This document shows positions 1-10,700 of a DNA stretch of 64,000 nucleotides, piece by piece. Under the pieces are notes generated by a model. It ran no database searches. It saw only the letters and a program-made list of their open reading frames with translations, and was not told the DNA's origin. Origin of the DNA: Xestospongia bergquistia (Eukaryota > Porifera > Demospongiae > Haplosclerida > Petrosiidae); assembly GCA_963965975.1 (NCBI GenBank), contig OZ014415.1:811001-875000 (forward strand), written 5' to 3'. Made by a program: the position numbers and the translations under genes. Every line of letters begins with the position of its first letter. The first letter of the stretch is position 1.

Positions 1-3000
1 AATAAGTGGTAAGTATTGTTTCATATCTTGACCAAGTTGCATTGATATTTCTCCAATGGCCCACGTAGCATTGTTGCATACTGATACAAAGTCTGGGTTA
101 AGATTTTGACTAAGAACCTTCATGAAATTATCTAAATAAAATTAACATGATTTATTTATTACTAATTACTAGGGGCAAAGCTAGAATATCTAATTAGTAC
201 TAATTACATGCACTAGGGGTAACATACCACATCTAATTAATACTAATTACTAGGGGCAAAGTTGTCATCTAGTTAGTACTAATTACATGTACTAGGGGTA
301 ACATAGTATATCTAATTAGTACTAATTATTAGGGATAGAGCCAACTTACCCACACAAGGTCTGACATGTTGAAAGCATGCTTTAGTCAAGTCACCCAAAA
401 GTGCAAAGGAGCTTTGTCTAACATCATGTAATGGATCCTGCATACACTGGAATAACAGACTCATGATGTTACTTTTAGCAATCAAATGTTCAATACTAGC
501 TCCTAGTCCTTCAGCTAAACCACTCAATAAATCTAACGAGACTATCATGAAATCTTTATCTGGGGTCTGAAAATATTCAGGGTTACTGTGAGCAGCCTGG
601 ATCATATGTAGGGTCTGATCAATAAGAGCTAAAGATCTATTGAAAACCGGTTCACAGTACGGGAAAAACCCGCTTTGCAGAGCAATAGCTACTGAAGATA
701 AACACTAAAAATAAAGGGGAAAAAATTAGTAATAACCAAAATTACACACACATATTCTGTTGTCTATCCATCCATCCATCCATTCATCCATCTATCCATC
801 CATCCATCTATCCATTCATTCATCCATCCATCCATCCATTCATCCATCCATTCATCTATCCATCCATCCATTCATCCATCCATCTATCCATCCATTCATT
901 CATCCATTCATCCATCTATCCATCCATTCATTCATCTATCCATCCATTCATTCATCCAATACCTCTAGTAATGGAAACAAATCTTTATCTTCATCTTTTA
1001 ATGAGTACCATTTTTGAAACAAAGGAGGCATCAACAAATCTATATATTCCTACAACAAATCACATGACAATCACATGACACTACAGTTACAACACGTACC
1101 TGTTTATTGAGATTGTTCCCCACAGAATCTGCCAGCGTCCCAATAGCGTCATATAATATCAACAGGTTCTTAGCTTGGTACTTAGTAAAAGCAAATACCA
1201 GTACTTGCAAGATATCATGTAGATAGGGTACTAGCTCAGTACATGCCTCTTCCTCAAGGGTAGCAAACGCACTGCATGCTGCCTCTTGTACTCTTTTATT
1301 AGAATCAAGTATCCTCTTCAGAAGCTGAAATAATTAATAAACAATTCATAACTAGATACCATATATATAGTGGACATGCTCTAATTATACAAGCAGAAAT
1401 TGAATACAGACAGTCAGACAGACAGACGTAAGTACACAGACAAAAAGTGGACATACCTCTGACATTAGTGGTTGTAAGAAAGCTTCATGAGGTTGTGTTA
1501 CAACCCAGTGAGAATATCGTGACAATGTCCAACATGTAATAGAACGGACTAATGCTTTAGTATCTGATAAACATGTTGTGAGATAAGGTAGTAACCCAGG
1601 TAAGTGTGGGGACATGCCGTCCATGCAACCCTCGGCAACAGCCCCTAGGGCCAAAATGGATGACTCCTTTATCAACCAATCTTGGGAGAAGAGAGCTTCT
1701 TTGAGTAATGGAAGAAGAACTGGCAAGAGATTGTCATGGAACACATTAGAGAGAACATCAAGAGCAGCTGCACTACATCTGAAAATGAAGTAAATATTCT
1801 GTTACCATTGTGATGTAAAATAGCTATGTCTAGACTAGTAAACATCAGTACCTATAGGATAGCTACCACAGTGACCTAGCATAGCTACAATTAGTAAGTT
1901 CTAGACTAGTAAACATCAGTACTTACCACATTGACCTAGGATAGCTACCACTAGTATGTTCTAGACTAGTAAACATCAGTACTTACTACAGTGACCCAGG
2001 ATAGCTACCATTAGTAAACTCTAGAGTCTAGACTAGTAAACATCAGTACTTACCACAGTGACCTAGGATAGCTACCACTAGTATGTTCTAGAGTAGTAAA
2101 CATCAGCACTTACTACAGTGATCCAGGATAGCTACCATTAGTAAGTTCTAGACTAGTAAACATCAGTACTTACCACAGTGACCTAGGATAGCTACCACTA
2201 GTATGTTCTAGACTAGTAAACATCAGTACTTACCACAGTGACCTAGGATAGCTACCATTAGTAAGCTCTAGACTAGTGAACATCAGTAATTACCACAGTG
2301 ACCTATGACAGCTAAACTCACTTGCGAAGGTTCCAGTCTGAGAGAACATCCTCTCGATATTCCTCTTCATCATCATCCTCATCATTGTCATCACCCCCTC
2401 CATTACCCGAGGCTCCACCTACTCCATCAGCAGTGTGCGTCTTCCCTCTATAGATCCACGGTCTTATTTCAGATTCCTTATCAGGAACATTTTCATCTTC
2501 AATATCTGATTTCATTAAAGCAATATCAGTAGATGAATATTTCATGCCATTAAGTAGTATAGGAACCAGTCTAAAGAATGGGAATGAAGATAATATCAAG
2601 AATAGGAATTGCTTTACGAAAGCAAAAATTCCTTACTGATGTTATTTGTATACTTAAGGAAAGATAAAGATAGAAATATATACATTATTATAAACTCTTA
2701 AGTTTATTATATGCAATGAATCTACATAATAGTATTGTGTATGATAATAGATCTGTGATATATATATACACTGTCCTTTCATAATAGTATTGTGTATGAT
2801 AATAGATCTGTGATATATATATATATATATACACTGTCTTTTTACCTGCCAAGATATGGGCCTAAAGAGCTCTTACAAACGTCAGTCAATTCTGCTAATG
2901 TTAGCCAAAATTCACACGCTTCTATGGCAACTGATTCATTGGAGTCTCTTGTATGGACAAGCATATACTAAATGGATAGATAGATGGATGCATGAATGGA

Positions 3001-3198
3001 TAGCTGAATGATAATGATTGGGTTTACCTCAATAATGTATGGCATGTGTGGGAGGAGATCAACAGCTCTTACTTCAAGTAACATGACAAGTGCTCTACAT
3101 ACATGTTTGCGTACTTCAAGATCTTCATCTGTGGCCACCTGGAAGAGATTCTGGAGAGAGAGGGAGGAGGAGGAGAGGGAGGGAGACAGAGAGGGAGG

Positions 3199-3266
<68 letters not shown>

Positions 3267-4086
3267 AGGGAAAGAGGGAGAGGAAGGGAGAGTGTCAACA
3301 TTACATTACAAATACATACTTGTAAATATGCTCCAATGTGACTAACTAGTACAGTAGATTGACTGAAAATAAACTGATTTACACAAGATATAGCATGTGA
3401 TCTATATATGATGATAACAACAGAGAAAGAAAGAGAAACTATCATTAACAACATAAACAAGAATGGAATTTTAACACAGACAATGTAATGTTAAGGAAAC
3501 AATAATTATTCTCTTGATATAAAATGAAATTGACGCACACATAAACACCACAGACAAAACCACATCAAAGACATTGTTATGTTTCTATATTACATTTTAA
3601 CCACATAATAACAAGGGCCAGCTGCTTTACTATCATAGGCCTACCTTATTCTGGGATTACTGTGATGAAAGAATTGAAGGAATTTTGGAATAAGAATGAC
3701 TAGCGGCCGATTTAAAGCCTCTGAATCCAACTGTTCACTGCAGTCCTCACATATCTTTAATAAAGCACTAAATGCACCCTTGGGAAGGAGAGGGAGGAAA
3801 AAGGGAGCGATGAGAGAAGAACCAGAAGAAGGGAATGAATAAAATGTATCTAACTAATGTACACACAATACTACTTACCTCACAAATAATCTGTTCTTCT
3901 GCTTCAATCAATTGACATAATGTTGGTAAGAGTTCTGGCCAGTTAGTTAATTCTCCTCTATTAGCTATCATACTTATTACAAGACCAACTGTAGCTCTTA
4001 TAAGAGCTGAAGGATCTCCAATAGCAGTGAGACATTCCTGCTTCACAAAGTTCTTAACTTCGTCAGGAAAACTAGAGAAGGAGAGG

Positions 4087-4117
<31 letters not shown>

Positions 4118-4175
4118 AGGAGGGAGGGAGGGAGAGAGAGAGAGAGGGAGAGAGAGAGAGAGAGAGAGGGAGAGA

Positions 4176-4214
<39 letters not shown>

Positions 4215-5339
4215 AGGAGAGAGAGAGAGAGAGAGAGAGAAATCCCAACATTACAATGACATTATTAACACATTAAAGGTAACATAATATATACCCAATA
4301 TCCAAATATTGGATACAGACCACCTGTTAGAGATCAGAGAGGAAACATACCACCAGTCACTATGACTAGATATGGTATACATATACATACAAACAATGTT
4401 TTTTGGCAACATCTGATAGAACAGAACAATAGATAATGCTGTACATGTAGCCATTGACATCATCACAATTTAATTAATACCTACTACACAATCATATTAT
4501 GATGACTATACACAAACTGTCATCATCTCATATATCATCATAACCTCTACTATCATTACCAGATTATATCACAACATATAATAGTTTCTATACAATAGTG
4601 TCTAGATTGGATATACATTAAACCCTCTCTTATTTACAAATTGTTAGGTCTATCTGGACACCACTATGATGGTGGATTAAGATTAAATTAACATTGTACA
4701 CAATTTGTAAACAAAAAAACCAAGTCAATAAAAAAAGGATAGAGCATACTGGCAAATGAAAAACAACAAAGAAGGTAGCCATTTTTAATGCTTACTACCT
4801 CTAAAATTAGAGTTGAACAGACACTTAGTAAATCTTTCTATATTAGGTCAAGAAAGGTTTTGACAAACTTGAGAACATCATATTTACAAGACAATGTTAA
4901 CATCATAATACCAGATATAGTGTTATCATACATGATAATAAAATGTAGAGCTTAATACATAAAACCACACCCATAAGTTAATTACATGTAACTCACTAAC
5001 CTTAGGTAATATTCTCGTACATTGTTTTTCAGTATAAGTCCTGCTACAGAGCGAGTTGGTTCATCTTCAGTCTTTAACCTTGACAGCACAAAGGCTAAGT
5101 AACTGTTAAAATCTGGGTATTGGTTAAGAGTAGTAAGACGCTACCGAAAAAAGAATGTTGTATAATAATTTAGAGCATTGAAACAAATGTGTTAATATTA
5201 TCATAAGAGACAAAGTTTTCTGTGTCTAATATACCTGGTGTACAGTTCTCTGTGTTTGTGTGTCGGAATATTGACTCTCTTTCAGCAGCTGGACTATTTG
5301 TTGAAGACCTGCAGGATCAGGTTGCCAAGCTGCAGCCAT
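1..5339 (-). CDS. TNPO1: Transportin-1 (importin beta-2), partial
   Basis: Nuclear import receptor of the HEAT-repeat karyopherin beta family, which carries PY-NLS cargo through the pore and releases it on RanGTP. Exons read on the minus strand: 5339-5235, 5140-5001, 4071-3879, 3778-3645, 3401-3320, 3150-3028, 2967-2846, 2570-2322, 1778-1457, 1324-1100, 1049-963, 704-350 and 131 to the edge. They join in frame to 756 codons, against about 890 in vertebrate TNPO1, so only the C-terminal HEAT repeats are missing. Family matches include the start ([19 protein letters not shown]), GLILKNN, LVNGMKYS-type text (here LLNGMKYSS), the acidic H8 loop ([11 protein letters not shown], near residue 365), [12 protein letters not shown] and [11 protein letters not shown]. 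The ATG at 5339 starts the conserved N-terminal helix. TNPO1 and TNPO2 cannot be separated. Several introns carry (CT)n tracts or minisatellites. Confidence 0.95.
131..349. repeat. TNPO1 intronic repeat with a 16-bp palindrome
   Basis: About four tandem units of roughly 40-60 bp fill this intron. Each carries or approximates the perfect palindrome TAATTAGTACTAATTA (clean at 191-206 and near 312-327), followed by a conserved ACTAGGGGTAACATA- or TAGGGGCAAAG-type segment. Confidence 0.8.
763..960. repeat. (CCAT)n / CCATTCAT microsatellite
   Basis: About 200 bp of variants of CCATCCATTCAT in the TNPO1 intron between the exons at 1049-963 and 704-350. The plus-strand open frame across it (Ser-Ile-His-Pro repeats) is repeat-derived. 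Confidence 0.95.
1800..2312. repeat. 60-bp intronic minisatellite, about 8 units (TNPO1)
   Basis: Tandem units of about 60 bp built from GTGACCTAGGATAGCTACCA, then a CTAGACTAGTAAACATCAGT segment, then ACTTACCACA. The array fills most of the TNPO1 intron between the exons at 2570-2322 and 1778-1457. Read in the sense direction (minus strand), most units contain TGGTAAGTA, which closely matches a 5' splice site. Units differ by a few substitutions; an early partial unit lies near 1800-1870. Confidence 0.93.
2721..2838. repeat. Tandem dimer in a TNPO1 intron
   Basis: A segment of about 58 bp (ATAATAGTATTGTGTATGAT, then AATAGATCTGTGATATATAT) occurs twice in succession, ending in ACACTGTC both times. 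The second copy has a longer (TA)n run. Confidence 0.85.
3151..3292 (-). repeat. (CT)n polypyrimidine microsatellite at an intron end
   Basis: The plus strand shows (GA)n with GGGA interruptions. On the TNPO1 sense strand it is (CT)n running directly into the CCAG acceptor of the exon at 3150-3028, so it also forms the polypyrimidine tract. Confidence 0.93.
4076..4241 (-). repeat. (CT)n polypyrimidine microsatellite at an intron end
   Basis: (GA)n/(GGGA)n on the plus strand, hence (CT)n in the TNPO1 transcript, directly upstream of the acceptor CTCTAG of the exon at 4071-3879. Confidence 0.93.
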
Positions 5340-5683
5340 TTCAAGATAACTGGCAGTTGAGATGGATTTTCAGCAAGATCTTCTGATGTTGTAGGTTCTA
5401 GTCTGTTCCGTATGTTGTCTATTGAGTTGCTGCTGAGTTAGAGAAAAATGTAGTTCTGTCAACCCATCAGCTGTAGTGTACTGCGTGCAACTTTTTGCGC
5501 ATGCTCAGTCGGCTTCAGGGTTAAAATTTTGACAACGGACGTATACGGAAACATTCTGAAATTTGTACAGAAAAGTAATGTGTAAATAAAGCCAGCTCCG
5601 TATACTATAACCACGTGCGTTTGCATGTCGAGATAAAGTTAGTACACGAAGTCAGTAAACTGAGTAAATAGTGGGTGGGGAAG
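5340..5683. promoter_or_regulatory. Bidirectional promoter, TNPO1 / YIPF1
   Basis: 344 bp separate two divergent start codons. The interval holds an NRF-1-like word, TGCGCATGCTC (5496-5506; the consensus is YGCGCAYGCGC), and a CACGTG E-box (5612-5617). Both are typical of divergent housekeeping promoters in animals. Transcription start sites cannot be seen; the regulatory reading is inferred from position and motifs. Confidence 0.6.
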
Positions 5684-7376
5684 ATGGCAGAAACAAAAAT
5701 AGATTTAGAAGTGAGTGTTATGTTGTATTTAGTATACATTACTTTGTTCTGTATCTTGATGTTTTTATTAGGGTCTACAAGAATTTGAATGTAAGTGTTT
5801 TCAGGTTTAAATACTTAACAATAAATGCTTACTCTCTTTCATAGATACCACAGCAGCAGAAGGTCAGATTGAGTCTAAAGAAAGAAAAGACGGAAAAGAA
5901 AAAAACGTATTTGGTAATCAAAATAATGACAATTTTTTGTATATTTTTTATTTAATTTTTTCAATTTCTTTAGATGATACTGATGACGAGGTGAATATTC
6001 TATTCTTTGGAAGAATTGTTAAGTTTTTATTATATAGGTTAAACAACAAGGTGAAAAGAAAAAAGGATCTTGGTTTGGAATCTTCAGTCTGGAATATTAT
6101 CAGTCATTTTTTGATGTAACTACTAAGGAGGTAATGAAACAGGCTAGAACTAAAATAAAATACTCTCTTTTCACTACTAGGTACTTCACCGTCTTCTTGC
6201 TGGTATTATACCTTATCCACTTAACCTTTCTTCTGCTATTTCAACTTTTCCTGATCTTTATGGTCCCTTCTGGTTATGTATGACACTCATCTTTACTACT
6301 GCTTTATCTGGTAACCTAGCAACATTAATAAGGTCAGTTGGAACACAATAGGGACCCATTGATTTGTTCGTTCAAACTTATTCGTCCATACATGATATAT
6401 CTATCCATTCCATACAACCTATGCATCCATTAACTATATTATCCGTCCATTTTATTAGTGGCAATATAAAATGGGAATTTCATTTTCATGAGGTCATTGT
6501 TCTAGCTACTATCATTTATTCGTACACGTGGTGTGTTCCCTTATTTCTCTGGGGATTTATGATTTGGAGAAAGACGGACAATCGCTATTCTTTGCTACAA
6601 CTTCTAGCAATCTATGGTTATTCAATGGCTGTGTTTGTTCCATTAACGGTACATGTTATATAATGAGTTAGTTATGATATATGAGGTTATTAATAGTAGG
6701 TAGTGATGGTACTCAGTGATGGGTTCTTGCTATCTATTGAGTGTTCGTTAATATAAGTTAATTAGTTAGTTTATAGTTAGTTTCATTTTCAATTTTGTTT
6801 GTTTTAGTTTTAATTTAGTTCCTGAAAGTCAAAAGTTTATGTAAACTTAGTAACACTAATTTTTACTGTTGTCTTTATTTGTTTCTTTGATAGTTGCTTT
6901 GGTTGATAAATCTACCTCTATTGAGATGGTTTTTGTTATTTTGTGCTATACTATTATCAGGTACAGTATTAATGAATGTACTAAATTAAAGGTACTACAT
7001 GATAGGGTCTGTGTTGGTACAAGCATTATGGAAACCATTTCAGAATGAGAGAAGAAATGTGAGTATTAAAGTAATGAAATGTGTCACTGGGTTACATGTT
7101 ATGCAGATTGCAATGGTTATTATGATTGTTGCATTGTGTCTTCATGCTGGAATTGCAGTGGGCTTTAAGGTATGTACCGTAACAGTATAGTGATTATAAA
7201 CCAGCTGGTTTTAGTTATTATATAAGATTTTACACTGTTTGTAGTTTTACTACTTTAGTTCAGCCCTTGCTCCTGAGTTGGCTGCCAATGTACCACTCCA
7301 TCATATATCAAACACTACTGTTGCTCCTACCAACAATTTCAGGACTCCACAGAATAGCAGTGGCTTGCTGGGCTGA
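5684..7376 (+). CDS. YIPF1: YIPF1/YIPF2-type Yip1-domain Golgi membrane protein
   Basis: Five-pass membrane protein of the YIP1 family, which act in Golgi trafficking with Rab GTPases. Exons: 5684-5710, 5772-5790, 5845-5913, 5974-5990, 6038-6130, 6181-6332, 6459-6648, 6894-6960, 7006-7058, 7107-7169 and 7245-7376, joining in frame to 293 aa, close to human YIPF1 (about 306). The N-terminus is hydrophilic and acidic. It is followed by the family signature LEYYQSFFDVTT, then DLYGPFW, LSGNLATLI, IYSYTWCVPLFLWGFMIWR and YGYSMAVFVPLT, with hydrophobic helices from about residue 130 to 265. An intron at 7059-7106 was chosen over read-through because it restores the family spacing ERRN-IAMVIMIV. Exons of 17-27 nt are unusually small. 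YIPF1 and YIPF2 cannot be separated. Confidence 0.9.
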
Positions 7377-7784
7377 CTTTAAAATTTCATAATATATTCC
7401 TTTATTATTGTGATATGTTGTCTTCTTTAACTTCTTGTTGTATTTAAAGTTATTATGATGCAAACTTGCTTAATTTTCGCGGTAGAATAGGCTGGTGAAA
7501 AGAAAAGGTGCCATTGGTCACTTTTTCCTGTTGCCATGGAATCCTTTGCAGCTGAATCATGACCTACAGGCTACAGCTGCTAGAGGCAATTTCGAGATTT
7601 TATATTTTACTTTCCTTGTCATTTTCTCTCTCTTATTGTACCTGGAGTTTACAAAAAAGAAAGGTTATTTATTAGTGTTAACGAAGTTGTATTTTTAGCA
7701 ATATTTGTAAACTGCTTCACTTCATTAGAACTCATCGTGTTGTATTAGTGGAGTGCAAAGAGCATTGGAATTTTCACCTAGGTC
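7377..7784 (+). promoter_or_regulatory. YIPF1-dynein intergenic region with a candidate X-box
   Basis: 408 bp with no supported gene. It contains an inverted CCAAT box (CCATTGGTC, near 7511) and GTTGCCATGGAATC (7530-7543). The latter has a perfect RFX X-box half-site (GTTGCC), an AT spacer and a degenerate second half. RFX factors drive axonemal dynein genes in animals, and the dynein ATG lies about 240 bp downstream. An open frame at 7495-7698 looks random. Confidence 0.4.
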
Positions 7785-10700
7785 ATGAGTGAGGGTAATT
7801 TGGGAGCATTCTCCCACATATCTTTGACACCTCATGACTCTGAGCACATAAACAAGGCACGCAAAGGAGGACATCGAAAGTCCATCATGCAGGCAAATAT
7901 TGCAGAGTCCATTAAACTCAGACAGGCTAGAGCTAAAGCTATCAGAGATGTTCAAAGAGGACGTATTGATGGTCGGCATAAGTACATGTTCAATATTATA
8001 GGAAATTACTTCAAACTGGATGCAGCTGCTGTTGAAGATTTTATGCTAGATGGAGATCAGGTAAGTTTTGCCTAATAATATAAAATAAAAATATTAACTT
8101 CTTTATAGCTTGATCTTATGGAAGAAATTTTTGTTGCTGATGGCCGTAAAGCTATCCTCTTTTATTACCAAGAAGCAGATACTCCAATATCAAGTAAGCA
8201 ACTACTTAGCAGTTGTTGACAACTACTAATGTCCTCCCTCTTAATTTAGTGGACTTGATAAGCTCTGGTGTAGCACCCTCCACTAGTAAACAGAGAATGA
8301 AGCGAGTTATAGCAACTGATGGTAACAGTGAACCATTAATAGGCACTTGTGTGTTCTTCTTGAGACCTAACAACTCAAAACAACTATCCACATCAAATAT
8401 GGCTGATGTAAGAGAAGACACTAATAACCACTGATTGTATGAGTTACACTTTGTTTTCTTTGCCTTAGGAATTAACTTGTGGTATATTGGATGCTAGTGG
8501 TGGTCGCAATGTTTTACAAGTTGTCCAAGAATATCTTAATCTCGTTGTGTTACCAGCGCTCAACTCAGGACAAAAATGGGGAAAATTATCTCAGCAACAA
8601 GTGGCAGAATTCAAGTCAATGTGGAAATCATTCAACCTCTTTCTAACCAGTAAGATTTATTTTAATATCAGAACAGAAAACATATTGCCTGTTAGGTGCT
8701 CAACAAAGCATTAGTGATGCTGTTTACTTATCTCTTGAGACGTCTGTTGACTTACCTTTACTGGGCACATCTGAAGGATGTATCATTGCTTCAAAGAATC
8801 CTGAAACTATAACTTGTTTAGAACAACTAGTTGGAGTCTGGTGTCAACAAGTAGAAGAGGTTCTTGCACAAGGTTCACAAATCAGAAAGGAAGCTGATGA
8901 TTCAGGTTAAGAGTTAAAGTAGTACACAATGAGATGGTTATTAGTGTTAACGTGTGGTATTGTTAGTCACAGATATGTCATATTTGTAGGTCCTTTAGCT
9001 GAGTTGGAGTATTGGAGACAACGTACTGCCAAATTTTCTTATCTGGTAGACCAGATCAAATCTCAACCTTGTAGAGGTGTTATTACCACACTAGGAGCAG
9101 CAAAATCTAGAGTGTTAAAGGTAAGGATAGTATGTTCCCTTTACCATATTTAAGGAATACTTAACACAATTATATTCTGTGTTATTTTTCTATGATGTTC
9201 TATATTATTTAATGTCCATTCTTTTAGGAATGGAGGGAACTTGATATGAAAGTTACTGACGCAACTAATGAAGCCAAGGATAATCTCAAGTATCTCAATA
9301 CACTTGAGGAACTTTGTAAACCTCTCTATCGATGTGATCCTGTATCAATGTTAGATGCTCTACCCTCTCTTATTAATACTATTCAAATGATACATGCTGT
9401 GTCACGTTACTACCACACTTCAGAGAGAATGACATCACTGTTTGTTAAAGTTAGTGGAATATAAGATAGTTACAGTATATGACTATATATACAAGAATAG
9501 TTAACAATTAGATCTTAGAATAGTATAGAAGTGTCCTTAATAGAGGGTCTGTATTATAATACACTAAAGTACATTATTAGTATAGAATATTGGACAGGAC
9601 AGAATTAACTCAACTACATATAAATGTACTATAATGCATCCATTAATTCTAAAATTTGTATCTCCATTGTCTTTACTTTTATTGCTTAGGTAACAAACCA
9701 AATGGTATCAGCTTGTAAAGCCTACATCACTGACAATGACTCACTTCGAGTCTGGGATGTAGAACCTCCAGATTTACTTAAAAAGTTCCAAGCTTGTCAT
9801 AATCTCTTTCAGCATTATCAAGACAGTTTTCAGCATGCTAAAGAGAGAGGTAAAAATGCCAGTAGATCCTTTGAAGTCTCAGAGATGTATGTCTTCGGAA
9901 AATTTGCTTCTTTCTGTCGTCGTTTGATGCAAGTTCAAGAAATGGTTGAACTAATACAACAGTTTGCAGTCCTCAAAATGTCTCGGATTGAGGGTATTGA
10001 TGCGTTTGCAACTCGTTTTGGTCATATTGTCTCCTCTATTAAGAAGAAACCTTATAATGCACTTGATCATCGTAAAATAGAATTTGTAACAGACTATGAA
10101 GAGTTTCAACGTCAAGTAGCAGAACTTGAAGATCAACTCAGTGCTTTTATGATTAAGATCTTTAGTCAAGTTCACTCCACTTTACAATCTTTGAAATTAT
10201 TGAAAAGGTAATTACTTATAACAGCAATATGCTGTATGTTTTAACCGGCTTGTTGTTCTATTTAGGTTTGAGGCTTTGGGTCTTCGTTGTCTAAATGATC
10301 CCATTAAAGAGAAGCTAGCAGAGATTGTGACAGAGTTTCACAAAGACATAGATAGGACTCAAAATGTCAGTTCAAAGCACTAGTAAATATACTATAATTA
10401 CACAAAACATACTTACAATGTACTATAAATCTGTATGCATCTCTTCTATGAAGCATACATGTACAGTAGCCTCATACCCAGGTGTTCAGCAAAATCCTGG
10501 GCATGAGGCTACAGATACAGTACCTTAATATAGTTATTTGCTTACTCTACAATATAATGTTGTTGCTATTTTCCCTTATCCATTAGCTCTATACAATGCA
10601 ATACCAAAATCCAACTCTCGATCACAATCTACCACCTCTTGCTGGTCGTATATGTTGGGCTCGTCAACTACTCCACCATCTAGAACAATCTATGGATATA

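Noticed and set aside
760..1017. Ser-Ile-His-Pro repeat open frame on plus
   Set aside because: Translation of a CCAT microsatellite in a TNPO1 intron; the antisense strand carries the real exon at 963-1049.
3008..3345. Arg-Glu and Ser-Leu repeat open frames across (GA)n tracts (also at 4027, 45383, 62053 and others)
   Set aside because: Dinucleotide repeats stay open in several frames; these frames lack splice logic and lie inside introns.
4594..4680. Possible further copy of the 58-bp family in a TNPO1 intron
   Set aside because: Only scattered words resemble the unit (GTGTCTAGATTGG, ACCCTCTCTTATTT); order and spacing do not match well enough.
6038..6118. Reading YIPF1 exon 5 in the frame VKRKKDLGLESSVWNIISHF
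   Set aside because: Splicing at TATATAG|GTTAAA gives the other frame, which yields the family signature LEYYQSFFDV.
7059..7106. Reading through as coding in YIPF1
   Set aside because: The stretch is open but inserts 16 residues absent from the family; GTGAGT and ATGCAG splice sites bound it exactly.
7495..7698. 67-codon frame between YIPF1 and dynein
   Set aside because: No family resemblance, no splice partners, and composition like the surrounding intergenic DNA.
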